Of a stretch of 64,000 bases of DNA, positions 23,362-31,874 are shown piece by piece; within the stretch, counting starts at the first letter, position 1; every line of letters begins with the position of its first letter. The DNA is from a virus. The notes below the pieces were generated by a model. The model saw only the letters and a program-made list of their open reading frames with translations, made no database searches and had not been told where the DNA came from. The position numbers and the translations under genes are program-made. The stretch spans positions 1 to 64,000 of IMG/VR virus record IMGVR_UViG_3300031759_000004; one strand, written 5' to 3'.

Positions 23362-23871
23362 CTACGCGGCTGGCTTGTCGCACAGTTTGACCTCATTGGC
23401 CAGCTGGGCCTCGATGATCGGCTTAAGGTTGGCTCGGCGGTAGCTGGGTCCCTTGATCCACTTTCCGTCCTCGCGCTTGTGGCCGTCAATGAACTTGGAC
23501 ATGTTGCTGCCGTGCACTTCCTGCCAGCCCGGTTCCAGCGCGGTGCCGCTGGCCACGCCGTTGCCGATGGTAAATACCAGCAGGTCGATGTTGGCGTCGT
23601 AAGCGTCTACAATGGCCGAAAGGGCCTGGGCCGGGTCCCGCTCGTCGTACATGGGCTTGTCGGCGGCCCAACAGGAGAAGTTGTCGACGGCGGTGCCGCG
23701 ATTGTTGGTCTCAAATTCCAGGCCCCAGGCGTTGGCCAGTTCGCACAGCTCCTCGGCCAGCCAGCGCAATCGGCCCATCCGCGTTTCCAGCGGCGGCAGG
23801 CAGGGTTTGGACGGGATCGCCTGTTCGGCGTGGACCATGAAGTCTTTAACTTGGGCTTGAGCGTTTATCAT
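23362..23871 (-). CDS. MazG-like nucleotide pyrophosphohydrolase
   Basis: 169 aa from ATG 23871, overlapping the helicase stop as ATGA. The all-alpha NTP-PPase pattern is visible: an ELCELANA helix (WLAEELCELANAWG near 35-48), an Asp-rich second helix (IVDAYDANIDLLVF near 85-98), then the phage signature EVHGSNMSKF and DGKWIKGPSYRRANL near 120-155. The family hydrolyses nucleoside triphosphates to monophosphates; in phages it cleans the nucleotide pool or lowers host alarmones. Confidence 0.8.
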   Translation of the reverse strand: MINAQAQVKDFMVHAEQAIPSKPCLPPLETRMGRLRWLAEELCELANAWGLEFETNNRGTAVDNFSCWAADKPMYDERDPAQALSAIVDAYDANIDLLVFTIGNGVASGTALEPGWQEVHGSNMSKFIDGHKREDGKWIKGPSYRRANLKPIIEAQLANEVKLCDKPAA

Positions 23872-25526
23872 TTTAGTATCAGGGATTTGGTGAACCAGGT
23901 GGGAAAAAAGTCTTCGTTTCGCTCGTAAATTCGGACGAAATCGCTGTCCAGGATGTAAGTGTGGCCGTGGTCGGTTTCGCTGCGCACGATGCGGCCACAC
24001 GCCTGGATCACCGTCATAACGGCCTGCAAGGTGTACCAGTCCGGGTCCCGGTCGCGGTGGGCCGCCACCTGCCGGTCGCCCAGGTTGGGGAACGGCATCT
24101 TGGAGATGATCTGGAACCGGGCCAGGTCGTCGTCAAAGCTGTAGCCCTCGGTCACGCTGGGGCTGAGGATCACGGTTGGCTCCTTGGCGCGCGCGTGCCG
24201 CTGCATGATCTGGGGCCGCTGGGACGCCGTGGTGGCGAAGAGCACCCGGGACGCGTGCTGCGTGCCCATCAGGTACTTGTAAATCTTCTGGCCCAGCTGG
24301 TAGCTGTGGCAGTGGATGATGCCTTTGTCGGCGGCGTGCAGTTCCAGGAGAATGTCCGTCAGGCGGCAGAACCCCGGGAAGGAGTGATCCACGCTGTTGC
24401 GGCTCATGCTGCCAACAGGCCGGACTTCGACCGGGCGGTTCTCCACGGGAAACGGGCTGTCTACATCCATCCAGGCCACGGTGCGCGGGTCCAGGCCCAG
24501 GCTGCGGCAGAAAATCTTCTTGGAGCCGGGGTAGGCGCTCATGTACAGCCGCGCCTTGGCCCGGTTTTGGACCAGCTCCGGGAAGAAGGCGCTGGCGTCG
24601 ATGGGCTTGGCGGTGCAAGCGCGATGGCTCTCCGGATTGCCTTCCCGGTCGTTGTTTTGCCAGTAGACCCAGTCGCCGGGGTATTCCTGCAAGGATTGGG
24701 TTACCACGCGCACGCGGCTGACATGGTTGTCCAGCTGGCTGAATTCCGCCTGGTCCGCCCGCCGGGAAGGACTGTCCGGGGCGTCGTCGGAAGTTTCCAG
24801 CTTCTGCATCAGCATCTCCATCCGTGATTCCAGGGCGGCGAGGTAGTCCTTGCTCAGCCACTCGCAAAAATGACCGGCGTCCGGCAGGTCGGGTATTTCG
24901 CCCAGCTGAGGTGCCCACTTCTGCATGCTGGGTTCCGTGACGGACAGCTCGACGAAGCTGGTGATCTGGCGCTCCAGGGTGTGGCACTCGTCGCACACCA
25001 GGCCCAGGCGCATGGGCAGCTTCTGGGCGTACGTGGCTTCCGTGAAAAAGTACGGGTAATTGGTCACGGCCAGGTCGGCGTTCTGGAACTTGAACTTCGT
25101 GACCAAATAGGGGCAGGTGTGAATTTTGCGGCGCTCGCACATTCCTTTGGACTTGATCTTGGAACCCAGCGAGCAGTTGCCGTAAGCGTGGCAGGTGTAC
25201 TCCGTGGCCGACTTCAGACTCTGGGCCGAGTTGCGGAAGGCTGGCCGGTACCGTGGAAAGTCGCGGTCTAGCTGATCTTGCAGCAGTTTCTGGGTGACCA
25301 GATAGTATCCGCCCGAGGCGATGTACTCGCTGCTCGCGCCGCGCATGTAGTAGCAGAAAGCGGCTCCGATGGCGGTTTTGCCGACACCGGTGGGCGCGGC
25401 CAGGATGATGTCGTTGTAACCGTCAAAGAGGTGCTGCTCGACGTCGTTCAGGATCGAGACCTGGGTGGGACGCGCATTCTCCATGGGGAAGGCGTCGATC
25501 ATGCTGGCAAAGGTGGCGGCTGACAT
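23868..25526 (-). CDS. DinG/XPD-type superfamily 2 helicase
   Basis: 552 aa. Walker A LAAPTGVGKTAIG near residue 42, Walker B-type box CDECHTLE near 178, and a C-terminal helicase domain (GIIHCHSYQLGQK near 400; motif V/VI-like SPSVTEGYSFDDD and QACGRIVRS near 455-515). Four Cys in CHAYGNCS, GMCERRK and HTCPY (near 115-140), between motifs I and II, match the iron-sulphur cluster site of DinG/XPD. Such helicases unwind DNA 5' to 3' at forks or R-loops. The start is divergent from the baseplate gene, with 43 bp between. Confidence 0.88.
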   Translation of the reverse strand: MSAATFASMIDAFPMENARPTQVSILNDVEQHLFDGYNDIILAAPTGVGKTAIGAAFCYYMRGASSEYIASGGYYLVTQKLLQDQLDRDFPRYRPAFRNSAQSLKSATEYTCHAYGNCSLGSKIKSKGMCERRKIHTCPYLVTKFKFQNADLAVTNYPYFFTEATYAQKLPMRLGLVCDECHTLERQITSFVELSVTEPSMQKWAPQLGEIPDLPDAGHFCEWLSKDYLAALESRMEMLMQKLETSDDAPDSPSRRADQAEFSQLDNHVSRVRVVTQSLQEYPGDWVYWQNNDREGNPESHRACTAKPIDASAFFPELVQNRAKARLYMSAYPGSKKIFCRSLGLDPRTVAWMDVDSPFPVENRPVEVRPVGSMSRNSVDHSFPGFCRLTDILLELHAADKGIIHCHSYQLGQKIYKYLMGTQHASRVLFATTASQRPQIMQRHARAKEPTVILSPSVTEGYSFDDDLARFQIISKMPFPNLGDRQVAAHRDRDPDWYTLQAVMTVIQACGRIVRSETDHGHTYILDSDFVRIYERNEDFFPTWFTKSLILK

Positions 25527-25569
25527 GCGTGAATTTAGAACGGTATTCGCCGTCCGTAGTTAGGTCATT

Positions 25570-27948
25570 ATGGCGAGCCAAACGCTCCAGTATCTTAAAC
25601 TCGACTACCAGAGCCAGAAAGACGCGATGCTACAACGCATTCGCGACCGCTGGCCCCAGCGCTGGAACGATTTCCTGGCCAATAGTTTTGGCATTGTTCT
25701 TGTAGACATTGTCGCCTGGGCGCTGGCGACGCTGGCTTTCACCGTCAACCGGGTGGCGGGTGAAAATTTCATCCCGACCATGACGCTGCGGGAGTCCGCC
25801 GTTCGCGTGGGCGCGCTGACGGGCTACGAGCTGCGCGGGCCGGTTCCGGCCACCCTCTCCTGCGAAGCCGCCATCAGCACGGCGTTCGACCGCAGCACCG
25901 GCCCTGACGTGGTCATCGCCCAGGGCACCTTGATCCGCAGCTCCGACACCAGCGCGCTGCCTTACGAGGTGGTGCAAGACTACACGATCATGCACGGCTA
26001 CGTCACGCCCCGGACCCTGGTGGCGGTGTTTTCGCCGATCCTGAGCGGCACCAACGTGATCAACACCTTCATGGTGCTGACCAACGGGTCGTCCCTGGCG
26101 ACGCCGGTGGACTCCACCATCGACCTGTCGGCGTACCTCAGCGTCGGCCAGGACCTGATCCAGATCGGGGTCGACGACACGGTGGAGAGCAACTACTACA
26201 ATATCACCAACCTGAACGCGGCCCCGGGGGCGGTGTCGGCGTACAGTCAAATTGTCCTGAACACCCCCTGGGCTGGAACCACCGGGCGCTACCAGGTTAA
26301 TGTATACGAACGTCGGATACAAGTGATTCAGGGACAAACCGTGACGGACCAGTTTGTCGCGCCGATCAACACAACCGGCTACTCGGTCATGCTCAGCCAG
26401 ACGCCGGTGATTTTCGGCAGCATCCAGGTGACGGTTAACGGCGAGCCGTGGACGCAGGCTCCCACCATTGGAATTTTGAACGACCTGGCGACCGTGTTCC
26501 AGGCCAAGACCTATGTCACGGGCGACACTTCCGTGCAATTTGGCGACGGCATCTTCGGCGCGTTGGTGCCGTCCGAGGCGGCCATCAGCGTAACGTACCG
26601 GGTGGGTGGCGGCTCCGCCGGAAACATCGGTTTGAACACTATCAGCACCACAATCACCGGGCTGGTGGAAACGATTTCCAGCCCGATCACCGTGCAAGTG
26701 ACCAACACAACCTCGGTCGGCCAGGGCGGCCAGGACGCTGAGACTTTGAACCAGGCTCGGGTGAACATCCCCTACTACACCCGGACCAACGACCGGGCCG
26801 TGACGCTGGACGACTACCAGACCATCGCACAGCAGTACAGCAACGCTCAGTACGGGTCGGTGGCCTACGCGCGGTCGACTGTGCGGACGGAAAACGCGCT
26901 CCTGGAGGGCAACATCGTTTCGATCTATGCCTGGACCACCGGCCCGGGCGGCGGCTTGATTCCGCTAGGCGGCCAGCTCAAAGGGGCGGTGCGCGATTAC
27001 ATGCAGACCAAAGCCGTGGGCACGGACTACGTGCAGATGCTGGACGGGACTTCCAGGCCCGTGCCGATCAGCTTGCAGTTCGCCGTGCTGCCCGGCTTCA
27101 GCATTTCGGACATCAAGAGCCTGGTGGTCCAGACCATTGCCAGCCAGATCACGGCGTTGCGCCCGGGCGATCCTGTGATTTATTCGGACCTGGTCTCCGC
27201 CCTGGTTAACACTGCCGGGGTGGACAACCTGGTGATGGCCACGCCGATCAATAACCTGTACCCCGCAGACGCCACGGAGCTGTTTACGGTGCCCGACGAC
27301 ACGTACGTGTATACGCTGGACACCAGCAGTGCCGGAGCCGTGACGGCGGCGGACGGAGCAGCCAGTCAGTACAGTGTACAGCTACCCATGTATCCGTTGC
27401 AGCCGTGGTCGCTGACGCTCATGCTGGGCGTGAACAGTCTGTCCCTGCTGCCCTTCCTGTCGCAGGATTCCAGCGGGCGGGTCCAGGTGCAACAGGCGCG
27501 GGTGGTGGGGGCCAACATCAGCACGGACGACAGCTACCCGTCCACGATCAACCTACTGACCGGCCAGGCTACTTTCTACGTGCTGGGTGCGCCGGGCGAC
27601 CTGACCATGGAGCTGGTGACGGCGGTGGGCTATTCGGCGGAGCGGGTGGTCAACCTGTACATCGGCTACCAGGGCGATCTGTCTCAGGCCGCTCGCCGCC
27701 AGATTCGGTCAGCGCTCTTGTCCTGGGGCCAGGGTTTCGGTGTGGGCAGCTCCATCTACGCGGCCCGCGCGACGGGCATTTCAGCCTCGGTGGTCAGCGT
27801 CAGCGACATGGTGGCCAGCATTCCCGGCGTGACTTCTGTGAACCGGGTGGCGCTGGATACGCCCGCCAATACCGACAACCTGGTCACGGCGGCTGACTAC
27901 GAACTGCTGCGCCTCGGGACTGTGGTGCTGAACAATCAACTTGACTGA
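25570..27948 (+). CDS. Baseplate wedge protein, gp6/J-like
   Basis: 792 aa. N-terminal features of baseplate J-like proteins are the VNRVAGENFIPTMTLRESA block near 58-76 and ALTGYELRG. In the centre is VTLDDYQTIAQQYSNAQYG (near 412), the usual 'x-T-x-x-D-Y' block of the family. The C-terminal third resembles a further baseplate domain (LSQAARRQIRSALLSWG). It builds the tail baseplate of contractile-tailed phages. The start follows CGTAGTTAGG (25555-25564), probably a late-type element. Its stop overlaps the next ATG (TGATG). Confidence 0.88.
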   Translation: MASQTLQYLKLDYQSQKDAMLQRIRDRWPQRWNDFLANSFGIVLVDIVAWALATLAFTVNRVAGENFIPTMTLRESAVRVGALTGYELRGPVPATLSCEAAISTAFDRSTGPDVVIAQGTLIRSSDTSALPYEVVQDYTIMHGYVTPRTLVAVFSPILSGTNVINTFMVLTNGSSLATPVDSTIDLSAYLSVGQDLIQIGVDDTVESNYYNITNLNAAPGAVSAYSQIVLNTPWAGTTGRYQVNVYERRIQVIQGQTVTDQFVAPINTTGYSVMLSQTPVIFGSIQVTVNGEPWTQAPTIGILNDLATVFQAKTYVTGDTSVQFGDGIFGALVPSEAAISVTYRVGGGSAGNIGLNTISTTITGLVETISSPITVQVTNTTSVGQGGQDAETLNQARVNIPYYTRTNDRAVTLDDYQTIAQQYSNAQYGSVAYARSTVRTENALLEGNIVSIYAWTTGPGGGLIPLGGQLKGAVRDYMQTKAVGTDYVQMLDGTSRPVPISLQFAVLPGFSISDIKSLVVQTIASQITALRPGDPVIYSDLVSALVNTAGVDNLVMATPINNLYPADATELFTVPDDTYVYTLDTSSAGAVTAADGAASQYSVQLPMYPLQPWSLTLMLGVNSLSLLPFLSQDSSGRVQVQQARVVGANISTDDSYPSTINLLTGQATFYVLGAPGDLTMELVTAVGYSAERVVNLYIGYQGDLSQAARRQIRSALLSWGQGFGVGSSIYAARATGISASVVSVSDMVASIPGVTSVNRVALDTPANTDNLVTAADYELLRLGTVVLNNQLD

Positions 27949-28262
27949 TGAACGCCAAACAAACCGTAGCCGCCCTGCTGGAAGCCGCCAACCCGGATGA
28001 CATTGATCCGACGCGGGAGGCGGCGCGCTACACGCAGACAATGGCCTTCGACAAAGGCATTGCCGACATAATGCGCGACGCCCGGCAGCTTTATCTCTCG
28101 CTGGAAAAGGACGGCACGCTGGCCACGCTGTTGAAAGAGGGAGACTACGACGAAAGTTCAGTCGCCCAGGCGATCATGTGGCGGGCGATTGAACGACGCA
28201 GCGCTCCCGGTGCGGCGCGGGCGCTTAAGCGACTCAAGCGCCTTTGTCCCTACAACTTCTGA
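27948..28262 (+). CDS. Small protein with IVxxLLE-type N-terminal tag
   Basis: 104 aa. MNAKQTVAALLEAANPDD followed by DPTREAARY is the prototype of the recurrent tag. The rest is helical (IADIMRDARQLYLSLEKDG) and ends in a basic Arg/Lys helix. It is coupled to the baseplate gene (stop/start overlap TGATG), so it is probably expressed late and may be virion-associated. Convergent overlap of 13 bp with 28250-28945. Confidence 0.65.
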   Translation: MNAKQTVAALLEAANPDDIDPTREAARYTQTMAFDKGIADIMRDARQLYLSLEKDGTLATLLKEGDYDESSVAQAIMWRAIERRSAPGAARALKRLKRLCPYNF

Positions 28263-28945
28263 TCGTGGTTGGCCAGGAGGGCGTCACCGCCGCAGTTGGC
28301 CAGCAGCTTCCAGCCTGGCAGCGCTTTGAGGATGTCAACCAGGGCGCTGGAATCTTTGTAAAACGTGCCGCTGTCGTACTCCGTCCATAGCAGCTTGGTC
28401 TTGGGCAGCATTTTCTGCGCGCCCTCAAAGACCAGGCGTTCCGCCCCTTGGACGTCCATCCAGATGAAGTCGATGTGGTCGAGCTGATGGAGCGCGCAGA
28501 AGTCGTCCATGCGCCAACAAGCCACCGGCACTTGAGCCTGCTCCTTGAGCCAGGGCCAGTTTTCCGTCAGCACCGGCGTGAACTCGCTGAGCGAAGAACT
28601 GCCGGTGGCTCCGCCCGGTTCCGGCGTAGACAAGTGAAAGGGAACGGTCCCGGTGACGTTGCCGACCGCAGCGGCGGTAAATGTGATGTACTGGTCCAGC
28701 CGCTGGCCGGTGATCTTGTTCAGGTTGCGCGGGTCCGGCTCAAACCCGAAGTAGCGCGGCTGGCTGCGGCACATGGACAGCAGCATTTTGGTGTGGTAAC
28801 CGTCGCACATGCCCAGCTCAAAGATGACCGGATTTTGGATGTTGCTCAGGTGCCCGTGGATCAGCAGATAGGCTTTTTCCAGCGAGTCGTACGCGGGCGC
28901 GTCAGTTCCATGTGGAACATTGGCGGAAGCTTCAGGGGTTTCCAT
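28250..28945 (-). CDS. FkbM-family SAM methyltransferase
   Basis: 231 aa. FkbM landmarks: SAM-binding strand and loop FELGMCDGYHT near residue 43, acidic end of beta-2 YFGFEPDP near 68, and HIDFIWMDVQGAE near 155. These enzymes O-methylate sugars or other small molecules. It lies 1 bp downstream of a second FkbM gene on the same strand; together with the glycosyltransferase at 48240 they suggest virion or host glycan modification. Substrate unknown. Confidence 0.82.
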   Translation of the reverse strand: METPEASANVPHGTDAPAYDSLEKAYLLIHGHLSNIQNPVIFELGMCDGYHTKMLLSMCRSQPRYFGFEPDPRNLNKITGQRLDQYITFTAAAVGNVTGTVPFHLSTPEPGGATGSSSLSEFTPVLTENWPWLKEQAQVPVACWRMDDFCALHQLDHIDFIWMDVQGAERLVFEGAQKMLPKTKLLWTEYDSGTFYKDSSALVDILKALPGWKLLANCGGDALLANHDQKL

Positions 28946-28946
28946 A

Positions 28947-29540
28947 TCAACGGGCCATGATCAGGTTTTCCGCGTTGAGGTCGACCAGGCGGAAGTCATA
29001 AGGGTTCAGCACGTTGAGCATGTGTTCGACGTTCCGGTCGTGCTCGACACAGACCAGCTTCAACTGCTTCAACAGGGGCCATGGCATGGCGTTGAAGAGG
29101 TCGAGGTTGGTGCTTTCCACGTCGATGTTTACAAAATTAAAGTCGTAGCCGTAGGCGTCCAGCAGGGCTTGCAGCGGCATGGTGTAAACACTGAACGGGG
29201 TGAAGCGCACGCCGGAGCCGGACTCCCAGCGCTTTACATGGTCCAGGCTGGTGGAGGACACGCCGTCGCCGTTGCTGTCGTACCAGGTGACCAGCTGGCT
29301 GGGACCGGCGCTGACGGGTGCGTTGACCAGCGCGATCTTGGAGTTGTGCCGGTGCAGTTCCAGCAGCTTCGGAAACACCACCGGGCTGGCCTCGACGCAA
29401 ACGCCGCTCCAGCCCTGCTCCACCAGGCGGAGCGTGTTGCTGAAGGTTTTGCCGTCATGCGCGCCGATCTCCAGGAAGCGGCCCACGAAGCCGCTGAAAT
29501 GCTTGCCGATGACGGCCTCTTCGTTGTTTTGCGAATACAT
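28947..29540 (-). CDS. FkbM-family SAM methyltransferase (second copy)
   Basis: 197 aa. FkbM pattern: FLEIGAHDGKTFSNT near residue 22, GVCVEASP near 45, FNFVNIDVEST near 133. MYSQNNEEAVI at the start is typical of this family (SQxxED-like opening). Not a recent duplicate of 28250-28945, since the two differ throughout. Adjacent methyltransferases may act on different hydroxyls of the same glycan. Confidence 0.82.
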   Translation of the reverse strand: MYSQNNEEAVIGKHFSGFVGRFLEIGAHDGKTFSNTLRLVEQGWSGVCVEASPVVFPKLLELHRHNSKIALVNAPVSAGPSQLVTWYDSNGDGVSSTSLDHVKRWESGSGVRFTPFSVYTMPLQALLDAYGYDFNFVNIDVESTNLDLFNAMPWPLLKQLKLVCVEHDRNVEHMLNVLNPYDFRLVDLNAENLIMAR

Positions 29541-29560
29541 GGTGAGAAGAACAGAACCTT

Positions 29561-29604
29561 TATTAAAATTTTATGTTGACTACGGGCCGGTCCCGGACTA
29601 AGGT
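29561..29604 (+). promoter_or_regulatory. Sigma70-like promoter for the M20-type peptidase
   Basis: AT tract (TTAAAATTTTATG), -35 TTGACT (29576-29581), 17-bp spacer, -10 TAAGGT (29599-29604), exactly 6 nt before ATG 29611: leaderless arrangement. Confidence 0.75.
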
Positions 29605-29610
29605 CCTGGC

Positions 29611-30465
29611 ATGAACGTAGACAAATTCAAAAAACTGCTGGCCGTGCCCACCTGTTCGGGCCGGGAAGAAGCCATGGTGGCCTACCTGCTGAACCACTTC
29701 CAGTCACGGCCTAACGTGCATGCGGTCGCGGACCGGCACAACAACGTGCTGGTCATCAAGGGCATGACCTGCCAGCCATTACCCTGTGTGGCGGCGCATA
29801 TCGACACCGTGCAACCCATCTGGGCTGAAGGTGTGATTCAGGTCGTTGAAAACGGCAACGTGATTCACGGCAGCATTTACGACGGCATCTCCGCCGGGCT
29901 GGGCGCGGACGACAAGACGGGCATCCAGGTCTGCCTGGAGCTGCTGGACCGGTTTGACAACATAGCCTTAGCCCTGTTCAGCGGCGAAGAGGTCGGCATG
30001 CAGGGCGCGCAAAAGGCGGACGCGGATTTCTTCAGCAAGATCGGGTACATGATCGAGTTCGACTGCCCCAGCCGCAACATGGTGTCGTATAGCTGCGGCG
30101 GCACCCGCTTGTTCGAGGATGACGCACCTTTTATCAGCCAGGCGCTACCGGTGTTGCAAAAGCACGGTTCCGTGCTCTGGCAGAACCATCCGTATACGGA
30201 CGTCAAGATGGTGCGGCAGCGCTTTCCCATCTCCTGTTTGAACCTGTCGAGCGGTTACTACAACTGGCACATGCCCAACGAGTTCATCAAAATTTCCGAA
30301 GTGGAAATGGCGGTGGAACTGGGCGCTGACTTGGTGCGCGAACTAGGCACCAACGCCTACCCGTGTCAGCGGTCGCTGCTGGAAAGCAAACCGGCCCTTG
30401 AGATCGGGCCGTTGCACGTGCCCAGCGCCAACGTGCGCATTCAGTCAGCCTGCGCCGCCTCGTAG
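29611..30465 (+). CDS. M20/M42-type zinc aminopeptidase
   Basis: 284 aa. Metal-site blocks in order: VAAHIDTV (His/Asp ligand, near residue 54), GLGADDKTGI (bridging Asp, near 96), SGEEVGMQGA (catalytic Glu pair, near 128), EFDCPSRN (near 150) and the final His in YYNWHMPNEFI (near 222). This is shorter than bacterial PepT (about 400 aa) because the dimerisation domain is reduced. It should cleave small peptides, perhaps host-derived peptides or peptide inhibitors. The role in a phage is unclear. It has its own strong promoter and converges on the DnaB-like gene, overlapping it by 25 bp. Confidence 0.85.
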   Translation: MNVDKFKKLLAVPTCSGREEAMVAYLLNHFQSRPNVHAVADRHNNVLVIKGMTCQPLPCVAAHIDTVQPIWAEGVIQVVENGNVIHGSIYDGISAGLGADDKTGIQVCLELLDRFDNIALALFSGEEVGMQGAQKADADFFSKIGYMIEFDCPSRNMVSYSCGGTRLFEDDAPFISQALPVLQKHGSVLWQNHPYTDVKMVRQRFPISCLNLSSGYYNWHMPNEFIKISEVEMAVELGADLVRELGTNAYPCQRSLLESKPALEIGPLHVPSANVRIQSACAAS

Positions 30466-31841
30466 TCCTTGGAGGCGCGGGACTTGATGTTCCGCCGGTA
30501 CTTTTGATTTTCCTTCTCGGAATCTTCCGGGTTGTACTCGATGACTTTGTCGATGGTCATGCGCATCAGCTTGGGGTCGACCTTGCCCTCGAAGTGCTGG
30601 GAGTCGGGGCCGTGCCGGTTCAAAAAGACGAAGTAGCGGATGCGGTTGTGCAAGTGCTCCTCCGGCGTGGAGCACAGGCCGATGGCAATGTCGACGACAC
30701 CGGCTTTCTCGAACGATCCCTGGAACGACTTCATGCTCGGCACTTTCTGGTCCACCGTGTCCTTGTTGCACCGGTCGGGCATGATGACGCAACATTCCAG
30801 CTCGCAGGCCATGGCTCGCGCCTGAACGTAGATGTCCGCCTGCTGCCGCCAGTCCGGGGTGTCCTTGCGCACCGCCATGGGCTTCACGGTTTCCGCGTAG
30901 TCCACGATGATGGCTTTGGGTTTCAGCCCGTGGATGGACATGACCTGCTTGGCGTGGCTCTTGATCTCGCCAATGGTGACGGACTTGGAGGCGAACCCTT
31001 TGAACCAGACGTTGTTGAACATTTTCATCTTCAGCGCCGCCGCCACCTTCTGCTTGTATTTTTCCGGCGCGTCCCAGATTTGCTCCTGGGTGTACCCGCT
31101 CATGTTGTAGATGGCGCGCATCATGGCCAGCTCCTGGCTGATCTCGCAGGCGTAGTAGAGCACGTCGCCGCCGCCGTGGCCGGACATGTTCATGGCCAGG
31201 TTGATGCAAAAGGCCGATTTGTAGCGCTTGGGCGGAGCCAGCGGCACCACCAGCCAGCCGGGGGCCAGGCCGAATTTCCAGATCGCGTCCAGGTGGGCGA
31301 AGCCGGTGTGGATGCCGTAGTTGCGTTCGGTCGCCTTGTCGATGGCCTTGTCGTAATCGTGGTAGAGCGACCAGCCCATGTCGTTGTAATTGGTGCCCAA
31401 CGCCAGGGCCTTTTCCATCATCTCGACGGCGTTGATCTTGTCCATCTTGCCTGCGGTCTGGTGCTCGTGGATCACCTTCAGGCCCTCGAAGACCGCGCGC
31501 TCCTTGGCGAAGTCGATGCACAGGTCCAGGACCGGCTTCCAGTCCGACGTGTCTACATTGGCGAGCTGGTTGACATATTTCAGCACGCTCTCCGCGTGCA
31601 ACTTGTCCAGGCGGGCGGCGTGCTGAAATGCGAGGTTGCCCAGGACGGAGAAGTTCGGGTACTTGCCGTACTTGGTGTAAAACTCCACCACCCGGTGGAC
31701 CACTTCCACGGCAATCGGGCCGTTGAAGAAACCGGGCTGGATCACCTGGCCAAAGCCAAAAAACTGCTCTGGATGCGTGATTAGACAGGCCAGGATCATG
31801 TCCTGGAAATCGTCCGTGAAGTTGTAGCTTTCGACGTTCAT
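30441..31841 (-). CDS. DnaB-like replicative helicase with unusual P-loop
   Basis: 466 aa. The N-terminal domain (about 1-150) resembles the DnaB primase-interacting domain. The RecA-like core begins near 190 (GWLVVPLAPPKRYKSAF), with AIIVDYAE (Walker B, near 307), DWRQQADIYVQARAMA (near 325) and VVDIAIGLCST (near 385). The P-loop reads A-P-P-K-R-Y-K-S, so Tyr replaces the usual Gly before Lys. It probably unwinds the fork for the polymerase at 33002-36448. The start follows GTTCTAGCTAGC. Confidence 0.8.
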   Translation of the reverse strand: MNVESYNFTDDFQDMILACLITHPEQFFGFGQVIQPGFFNGPIAVEVVHRVVEFYTKYGKYPNFSVLGNLAFQHAARLDKLHAESVLKYVNQLANVDTSDWKPVLDLCIDFAKERAVFEGLKVIHEHQTAGKMDKINAVEMMEKALALGTNYNDMGWSLYHDYDKAIDKATERNYGIHTGFAHLDAIWKFGLAPGWLVVPLAPPKRYKSAFCINLAMNMSGHGGGDVLYYACEISQELAMMRAIYNMSGYTQEQIWDAPEKYKQKVAAALKMKMFNNVWFKGFASKSVTIGEIKSHAKQVMSIHGLKPKAIIVDYAETVKPMAVRKDTPDWRQQADIYVQARAMACELECCVIMPDRCNKDTVDQKVPSMKSFQGSFEKAGVVDIAIGLCSTPEEHLHNRIRYFVFLNRHGPDSQHFEGKVDPKLMRMTIDKVIEYNPEDSEKENQKYRRNIKSRASKDYEAAQAD

Positions 31842-31874
31842 TTTCGTGAGCTAGCTAGAACAGCATCACCCGCG

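Noticed and set aside
28905-28918. GTTCCATGTGGAAC as a functional parS site
   Set aside because: It is inside a coding region with a central mismatch and may be chance; mentioned only beside the better site at 47799.
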